From Pseudomonadota bacterium (GTDB taxonomy: Bacteria; Pseudomonadota; Alphaproteobacteria; Rhizobiales; Xanthobacteraceae), in contig JAEWHT010000206.1 of assembly GCA_023387695.1 (NCBI GenBank), forward strand, positions 1 to 28,326: 28,326 bases of DNA, given 5' to 3'. Within the stretch, counting starts at the first letter, position 1. The number at the start of each line of letters is the position of its first letter. Below are positions 22,798 to 28,326 of this stretch, in pieces. Below the pieces are notes generated by a model. That model was not told the DNA's origin. It saw only the letters and a program-made list of their open reading frames with translations, and ran no database searches. Both the position numbers and the translations under genes were made by a program.

Positions 22798-24495
22798 ATG
22801 GCAAACGTTAGTTTCAACCGCAAACGAGCAAAACTCAAGCAGGTCCTGGGAATCAGGGCCCGGCTTGCATTGCTCGCAGTCATTCTCGTAGCGCCCTTGA
22901 TGCTCGAGCGCATTCGTTCGCTCGAGGACACCCGCACCAAGCAGATTGCGCAAGCGACGACCGAATTCACCACCGTCGCGAGGCACAGCGCCGACGCGCA
23001 GCGCGAAGTGATCTCGTCGGTCGAGACCATCCTCAAATCTGAAGCTTTCATCCGTGCCTCCGCCGGCGGCGTCAGCAAGAGCTGCGACGTGCTGCGCGCG
23101 AGCCTGCCGACGAGCCTTCCCTGGATTCGCACGCTGTTGATTGCCGGACAGGACGGCCGCATCCAGTGCGCGACCAACAACATGTATGTCGGCCTCGACC
23201 TGTCCGACCGGCCCTATTTCCAGCAAGCGCAGGAAACCGGCCGCTTCGTGCTGTCCGACTTCATCCTGTCGCGTCCCGTGCAGTCGCCGACGGTCATGGC
23301 GGTCTATCCGGTTTCCGCATTCAGCGGCGTCGCAGACGCCGTCGTGCTTGCGACCGTCAACCTCGACTGGATGTCGAAGGTGATGAACAATCTGGGTGGC
23401 CGCGAAGGCATCACGGCGGTGCTGGTCGACAGCGCCGGCACCGTGCTCGCCGCGCCCGCCGATCAGCACAGCGTGATCGGCCGCCCGCTCGATAATTTGC
23501 CGTTGATGTCGGCCATCGCCGACAAGGCCCTGCGCTCGGACCAGGACGAAGGTTCGCTGTCGTTCCTCGCCGCCGACGGATCGCGTCGCGCAGTCAGCTA
23601 CACGCGCATCGCCGGCACCAATGCCCGCCTGATCGCCAGCATCGACGAGGACAAGGTGTCTGCGGCAGTCAGCCGCGACATCCGCACCGCTTATCTGCAG
23701 CTCGCCTTCGTCGTCGTATTCGTGCTGCTCGGCGCGCTGATCGCGGCCGAAAAGCTCGTCATCAAGCCGATCGAGATGCTCGCCGACATGGCCAAGCGTC
23801 TCGGCGAGGGCGATCTGTCGGCCCGCGCCGCGCGCAATCGACTGCCCTCCGAATTCGTGCCGCTGGCGCGCGCTTTCAACGGGATGGCCGCCCAGCTCAG
23901 CCAGCGCGAGCGCGAGCTGATCGCGACCAATGATCGACTGACGGTGATGGCGTCGATCGACATGCTGTCGGGACTCGCCAACCGCCGCGGCTTCCAGAGC
24001 CGTCTCGATTTCGAGTGGATGCGCGCGCAGCAATATGGCAGCGAGCTCGCGCTGCTGATGATCGACGTCGACCATTTCAAGCTGTTCAACGACACCTATG
24101 GCCATCTCGAAGGCGATTCCTGCCTGACCCAGCTCGGCGAATCGCTGTCCGGCATCGCCGCTGACACGATGGGCTTTGCGGCGCGCTATGGTGGCGAGGA
24201 ATTCTGTCTGCTGCTGCCGAACACCGACGTGCATCGTGCCGTCGAGATCGGCGAGAAGGTGCGTTCGGCGGTGCTGAAGCTCTGCCTGCCGCACATCACC
24301 TCCGCCCATATGGTGGTCACGGTGTCGATCGGCGTTGCCGCGACGAAGCCGAACGAGACCTTGCGTCCCGGCGATCTGATCGAAGCCGCCGATGCGGCGC
24401 TCTACGCCGCCAAGCATCGCGGTCGCAACAACGTTGTCGAACACGGCATTTTGCGGATCGAAGGCAGCGCTGCCGAAATCGCGATGGCCGGCTAG
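22798..24495 (+). CDS. Membrane sensor diguanylate cyclase (Cache-HAMP-GGDEF)
   Basis: This 565-aa protein has a first membrane helix (about residues 18-38) and a periplasmic Cache-like sensor (about 40-295, with LSDRPYFQQAQETGRFVLSDF typical of dCache). A second helix follows (about 298-322), then a HAMP (VIKPIEMLADMAKRLGEGDLSARA) and a GGDEF domain with DMLSGLANRRGF, LMIDVDHFKLFNDTYGHLEGD and active-site GGEEF (465-469). These features predict synthesis of c-di-GMP from GTP. The inhibitory I-site RxxD is replaced by DTMG, so product feedback is probably absent. The start at 22798 follows GGGGTGGG; 22774 (TTG) is an alternative. It ends 3 bp from the end of a convergent GGDEF gene. Confidence 0.94.
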   Translation: MANVSFNRKRAKLKQVLGIRARLALLAVILVAPLMLERIRSLEDTRTKQIAQATTEFTTVARHSADAQREVISSVETILKSEAFIRASAGGVSKSCDVLRASLPTSLPWIRTLLIAGQDGRIQCATNNMYVGLDLSDRPYFQQAQETGRFVLSDFILSRPVQSPTVMAVYPVSAFSGVADAVVLATVNLDWMSKVMNNLGGREGITAVLVDSAGTVLAAPADQHSVIGRPLDNLPLMSAIADKALRSDQDEGSLSFLAADGSRRAVSYTRIAGTNARLIASIDEDKVSAAVSRDIRTAYLQLAFVVVFVLLGALIAAEKLVIKPIEMLADMAKRLGEGDLSARAARNRLPSEFVPLARAFNGMAAQLSQRERELIATNDRLTVMASIDMLSGLANRRGFQSRLDFEWMRAQQYGSELALLMIDVDHFKLFNDTYGHLEGDSCLTQLGESLSGIAADTMGFAARYGGEEFCLLLPNTDVHRAVEIGEKVRSAVLKLCLPHITSAHMVVTVSIGVAATKPNETLRPGDLIEAADAALYAAKHRGRNNVVEHGILRIEGSAAEIAMAG

Positions 24496-24498
24496 CGG

Positions 24499-25545
24499 CT
24501 AACCCGCTGCCTCGGCGCGATCGACCTCTTTCTCCGTCACCACGCGATTGCGGCCGCCGCCCTTGGCGAGATAGAGCGCGCGATCGCAGCGCTCGATCAA
24601 ATCGGCGATGGTTTCGCCGGCGCGGTACTGCGCGATGCCAATTGAAACCGTGATGCTCGGAAGCACTTCGCCGGTCGAACGGCGCGTGATCCTTGCGTCC
24701 CCGATCGACTGTCTGATGCGTTCGGCGGCCTCGGCACAAGCGGCGAGATCGGCGTCCGGCAGCACCGCGATCAGCTCTTCACCGCCATAGCGCGCCGGCA
24801 GATCCTGCGGACGAACCTTTTCGCGCAGCACCTTGGCCATCAGGCGCAGCACCTGGTCGCCGACGCCGTGACCGAAATTGTCGTTGAATGTCTTGAAGTG
24901 GTCGATGTCCAGGAGCAGCACGCTGAGCGGTTCGCCCCACTCCGCCGTCGTCTGCGCTTTGCGCAGGAACTCATCCAGCGCCCGCCGGTTCGCAAGGCCG
25001 GTCAGCGTATCGGTCCGGGCGCGCTCTTCGGACTTGGAGAGCGAATCACGGATGACATCGAGCTCGCGGGTTTTTTCCTCAAACCCTGCTTCCAGCCGCG
25101 TTGCACGGGTGGCGGCCCGCGCCAGCTCGTTCATGAGCTGGGCGACCAGCGCCTTTGGGTCGACGCCGGCCTTGCCCTGGTCGGCAACGTGGCTGATCGC
25201 CTCGATCTGCGAATGGTTGTCGGCGATCGCGGTGGCGAGAAAGTCCTTCGCCGCACCCATCAAGGCGTGCAGACGCTCGGACGTATGCACGACGAAGGCG
25301 CTCACCTGGGGCGCGATATAAGTCTCGAACAGGTCCTGATTGGTCCTGCTGTCGAAGGGACGGTTGTGGTCGATCAGGAGGTCGATGGCGTTGCGCAGAT
25401 CGTCCTGGCCGCCCGCATAGTACTTGAACCAGATGGCGAAATTGGTCGGCGTCGGCGGAATCCGCTGTTCGGCCATGCTCCGCACCGCCCGTCCGGCGAT
25501 GGATGCGGCATAGTCGTAATCGGGATCGTCGAAATCTGAGTCCAT
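24499..25545 (-). CDS. Soluble diguanylate cyclase (GGDEF) with helical N-terminal domain
   Basis: This 348-aa protein has no membrane helix. The N-terminal part (about 1-120, including TPTNFAIWFKYYAGGQDDLRNAID) is a helical domain found in DgcB-like alphaproteobacterial cyclases. A coiled-coil stretch follows (about 130-175), then the GGDEF domain: DTLTGLANRRALDEF, LLLDIDHFKTFNDNFGHGVGD, I-site R245-P-Q-D248, and active site GGEEL (254-258), where Leu replaces the usual Phe. Catalysis with feedback inhibition is expected. The start at 25545 is chosen because the longer frame, up to 25665, reads through non-coding-looking sequence towards leuS. It is divergent from leuS. Confidence 0.92.
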   Translation of the reverse strand: MDSDFDDPDYDYAASIAGRAVRSMAEQRIPPTPTNFAIWFKYYAGGQDDLRNAIDLLIDHNRPFDSRTNQDLFETYIAPQVSAFVVHTSERLHALMGAAKDFLATAIADNHSQIEAISHVADQGKAGVDPKALVAQLMNELARAATRATRLEAGFEEKTRELDVIRDSLSKSEERARTDTLTGLANRRALDEFLRKAQTTAEWGEPLSVLLLDIDHFKTFNDNFGHGVGDQVLRLMAKVLREKVRPQDLPARYGGEELIAVLPDADLAACAEAAERIRQSIGDARITRRSTGEVLPSITVSIGIAQYRAGETIADLIERCDRALYLAKGGGRNRVVTEKEVDRAEAAG

Positions 25546-25695
25546 CGCCTGACGCGGTGCCTGTTGGGACCCAAATTCGCACCGACCCCTTAATCCGATC
25601 CCAATACCCTCATCCGTACTACTGCGGAGCAGCATTGCAGGGCGCCACTTCAAGCGGCAACCCATTGACCCCCCGAGGACTTCTATGGCCTAGTC

Positions 25696-25711
25696 CGGCC
25701 TCTTCAGGCCG
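25696..25711 (+). other. Small hairpin in the leuS leader
   Basis: CGGCCT and AGGCCG pair around CTTC, a UUCG-like tetraloop context, 27 bp before the leuS start. It is short and may be chance. Confidence 0.3.
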
Positions 25712-25738
25712 CCGAAACCACGAAAACGCAACGATTCC

Positions 25739-28326
25739 ATGACCTCCGAACGCTATAACGCCCGCGACGCCGAACCGCGCTGGCAGCGCCAATGGGACGA
25801 ACAGTCGATCTTCGTCTCGAAGAACGATGATTCGCGGCCGAAATACTATGTGCTGGAGATGTTCCCCTACCCGTCCGGGCGCATCCATATCGGCCATGTC
25901 CGCAATTACACGCTCGGCGACGTGCTGGCCCGCTTCATGCGCGCCAAGGGCTTCAACGTGCTGCATCCGATGGGCTGGGACGCATTCGGCCTGCCGGCCG
26001 AGAACGCCGCCATCGAGCGCAAGGTCGCGCCGAAGGCCTGGACTTACGACAACATCGCCGCGATGAAGAAGCAGCTCCGCTCGATCGGGCTGTCGCTGGA
26101 CTGGTCCCGCGAATTCGCGACCTGCGATCCGACCTACTACAAGCACCAGCAGAAGATGTTTCTGGACATGCTCGCCGCGGGTCTGGCCGAGCGTGAGAAG
26201 CGCAAGCTGAACTGGGATCCGGTCGACATGACCGTGCTCGCCAACGAGCAAGTGATCGACGGCCGTGGCTGGCGTTCGGGCGCTGTTGTCGAACAGCGCG
26301 AGATGAGCCAGTGGGTCTTCAAGATCACGAAGTACTCGCAGGAATTGCTGTCCGCGCTGGATGGGCTCGATCGCTGGCCCGACAAGGTGCGGCTGATGCA
26401 GCGCAACTGGATCGGCCGTTCCGAGGGCCTCCTGATCCGTTTCGCGCTCGATGCAGCGACCACGCCCGCCGGCGAAGACGAGCTGAAGATTTTCACGACG
26501 CGACCGGACACGCTGTTCGGCGCGAAGTTCATGGCGATTTCGGCGGACCATCCGCTGGCGCAGGCAGCCGCCGCGAAGAACCCGAAGCTTGCGGAGTTCA
26601 TCGCCGACATCAAGAAGATCGGCACCGCGCAGTCGATCATCGACACCGCGGAGAAGCAGGGTTTCGACACCGGCATCCGCGCAGTGCATCCGTTCGACCC
26701 GAACTGGAAGCTGCCGGTCTATGTCGCCAACTTCGTGCTGATGGAATACGGCACGGGTGCGATCTTCGGCTGCCCCGCGCACGACCAGCGCGACCTCGAC
26801 TTCGTCAACAAGTACAACCTCGGCAACACGCCCGTTGTGTGCCCCGAGGGCCAGGATCCGAAATCGTTCGTCATCACCGACACCGCCTATGACGGTGACG
26901 GCCGCATGATCAATTCGCGCTTCCTCGACGGCATGACGATCGATCAGGCCAAGGACGAGGTCGCAAAGCGCCTGGAAAACGAGCTGCGCGGCAACGCACC
27001 GGTCGGCGAGCGCCAAGTCAATTTCCGCCTGCGCGACTGGGGCATTTCACGCCAGCGCTATTGGGGCTGCCCGATTCCGGTCATCCACTGTCCGAAGTGC
27101 GACGTGGTACCGGTGCCGGATGCTGACCTGCCGGTGGTGCTGCCGGAGGATGTGAACTTCGACAAGCCGGGCAACGCGCTCGACCATCACCCGACGTGGA
27201 AGCACGTCACCTGCCCGAAATGCGGCGGCAAGGCGCAACGCGAAACCGACACCATGGACACCTTCGTGGATTCGTCCTGGTATTTTGCGCGCTTCACTGA
27301 TCCCTGGAACGCGGACGCGCCGACGACGCCTGCCGTCGCCAACCGGATGCTGCCGGTCGACCAATATATCGGCGGCGTCGAGCACGCGATCCTGCATCTG
27401 CTCTACAGCCGCTTCTTCACCCGCGCGATGAAGGCGACCGGGCACATCGCGTTGGACGAACCGTTCGCCGGCATGTTCACGCAGGGCATGGTGGTGCACG
27501 AGACCTACCAGAAGGCCGACGGCAGCTGGGTGCAGCCGGCCGAGGTGAAGATCGAGGTCGGCGGCAACGGACGCCGCGCGACGCTGCTGGCGACCGGCGA
27601 GGATGTCACGATCGGCGCAATCGAGAAGATGTCGAAGTCGAAGAAGAACACGGTCGACCCCGACGACATCATCGCGACCTATGGCGCCGACGTCGCCCGC
27701 TGGTTCATGCTGTCGGACTCCCCGCCCGACCGCGACGTGATCTGGAGTGACGAACGCGTCCAGGGCGCCTCGCGCTTCGTGCAGCGGCTGTGGCGGCTGG
27801 TGAACGACGCCGTGGAATTGAGCAAGGCTGCGCCGGCGGCACGGCCGGCCAATTTCGGCGACGATGCGACCACCTTGCGCAAGGCCGCCCATGGCGCCCT
27901 CGACAAGGTCACGACCGGCGTGGAGCGGCTGCACTTCAACGTCTGCCTCGCCCATATCCGCGAATTCACGAATACGTTCTCCGAGGTGCTGCAGCGTCCC
28001 GGCCAGCCGGCCCCTGACCTCGCTTGGGCGATCCGGGAAGCCAGCCAGCTCCTGGTTCAGCTGTTCTCGCCGATGATGCCGCATTTGGCCGAAGAGTGCT
28101 GGCAGGTTCTGGGCCAGCCCGGGCTGGTTTCCGAGGCCAATTGGCCCCAAATCGAACGCGATTTGCTGGTTGAAGACAGCGTGACCCTGGTGGTCCAGGT
28201 CAACGGCAAGAAGCGCGGTGAGGTCACGGTTGCAACAGCGGCCCAGAATCCAGAAATCGAGGCTGCCGCTTTGGCCCTCGATGCTGTAAAACTGGCCCTG
28301 GACGGCAAGCCCGTCCGCAAGGTGAT
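25739..28326 (+). CDS. leuS: Leucyl-tRNA synthetase (3' partial)
   Basis: The frame is open from ATG 25739 to the window edge (862 codons). The last visible residues, DGKPVRKVI, are close to the family C-terminus, so only about a dozen residues are missing. This class I synthetase charges tRNA-Leu. It has the HIGH motif at residues 50-53 (IHIGHVRNY), the KMSKS motif near 630-634 (EKMSKSKKNTVDP), and the editing (CP1) domain between them, with a TTRPDTLFG stretch near residue 250. A zinc-type CPKC (VIHCPKCDVVPVP) and a second CPKCGG lie before the KMSKS half. No clear Shine-Dalgarno sequence precedes the ATG. It diverges from the GGDEF gene. Confidence 0.97.
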   Translation, partial: MTSERYNARDAEPRWQRQWDEQSIFVSKNDDSRPKYYVLEMFPYPSGRIHIGHVRNYTLGDVLARFMRAKGFNVLHPMGWDAFGLPAENAAIERKVAPKAWTYDNIAAMKKQLRSIGLSLDWSREFATCDPTYYKHQQKMFLDMLAAGLAEREKRKLNWDPVDMTVLANEQVIDGRGWRSGAVVEQREMSQWVFKITKYSQELLSALDGLDRWPDKVRLMQRNWIGRSEGLLIRFALDAATTPAGEDELKIFTTRPDTLFGAKFMAISADHPLAQAAAAKNPKLAEFIADIKKIGTAQSIIDTAEKQGFDTGIRAVHPFDPNWKLPVYVANFVLMEYGTGAIFGCPAHDQRDLDFVNKYNLGNTPVVCPEGQDPKSFVITDTAYDGDGRMINSRFLDGMTIDQAKDEVAKRLENELRGNAPVGERQVNFRLRDWGISRQRYWGCPIPVIHCPKCDVVPVPDADLPVVLPEDVNFDKPGNALDHHPTWKHVTCPKCGGKAQRETDTMDTFVDSSWYFARFTDPWNADAPTTPAVANRMLPVDQYIGGVEHAILHLLYSRFFTRAMKATGHIALDEPFAGMFTQGMVVHETYQKADGSWVQPAEVKIEVGGNGRRATLLATGEDVTIGAIEKMSKSKKNTVDPDDIIATYGADVARWFMLSDSPPDRDVIWSDERVQGASRFVQRLWRLVNDAVELSKAAPAARPANFGDDATTLRKAAHGALDKVTTGVERLHFNVCLAHIREFTNTFSEVLQRPGQPAPDLAWAIREASQLLVQLFSPMMPHLAEECWQVLGQPGLVSEANWPQIERDLLVEDSVTLVVQVNGKKRGEVTVATAAQNPEIEAAALALDAVKLALDGKPVRKV

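Noticed and set aside
22741..24444. A 567-codon minus-strand open frame opposite the membrane cyclase
   Set aside because: Same reason: mirror of high-GC third positions, Arg/His/Gly-rich, no domain.
1..28326. Mobile island, prophage, CRISPR or tRNA gene
   Set aside because: No integrase, transposase, phage protein, regularly spaced repeats or cloverleaf-like sequence was seen; the repeats are single palindromic units.

Overview
The window is high-GC, gene-dense chromosomal DNA from an alphaproteobacterium, most likely Bradyrhizobium or a close relative in the Nitrobacteraceae. The gene set and protein flavour are rhizobial. The intergenic spaces carry several families of palindromic repeats of the kind common in Bradyrhizobium. 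I found no tRNA, rRNA, CRISPR array, insertion sequence, integrase or phage gene. Most of the window is conserved core genome.

Layout. 1-1505: the end of a YbbN-type thioredoxin/TPR protein and a Lon-substrate-binding-domain protein. 1648-3753: an accessory patch with a PepSY protein plus a b-type cytochrome on the minus strand, and a small membrane protein divergent from a TetR regulator, with two matching operators between them. 3800-7492: a Trm112-like protein, a UbiH-family hydroxylase, acyl-CoA thioesterase II, and a GYF-2/multi-TM protein. 7738-13046: two glnK-amtB (PII / ammonium channel) pairs, separated by an ArsR-type regulator, an SRPBCC protein and a stand-alone ClpP. The second pair has a near-consensus sigma-54 promoter. 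13407-18031: an aminotransferase, FtsK and a LolA-like protein, behind a consensus CtrA box. 18180-21870: xthA, a cyclic-nucleotide-binding-domain protein, an OmpR-type response regulator, an L,D-transpeptidase and a 2-keto-4-pentenoate hydratase-like protein. 22000-28326: a YggS PLP protein, two GGDEF proteins facing tail to tail, and leuS, which runs off the right edge lacking only its last codons.

How the genes fit together. The nitrogen block is the main functional theme. PII proteins plug Amt channels according to nitrogen and energy state, and the two pairs differ in promoter, codon use and a periplasmic-side insertion. The dapC-like/ftsK/lolA block joins envelope precursor supply, division and outer-membrane biogenesis, and appears tied to the cell cycle through CtrA. 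The two GGDEF proteins suggest local c-di-GMP signalling.

No clearly new system stands out. The best leads are the ArsR/SRPBCC/ClpP island with its perfect 24-bp palindrome and a 16-bp duplication at the gene junction, the twin-operator TetR/membrane-protein pair, the CtrA box before ftsK, and the repeat-built membrane protein at 6602-7492. All calls come from reading the sequence by eye; no database search was run.
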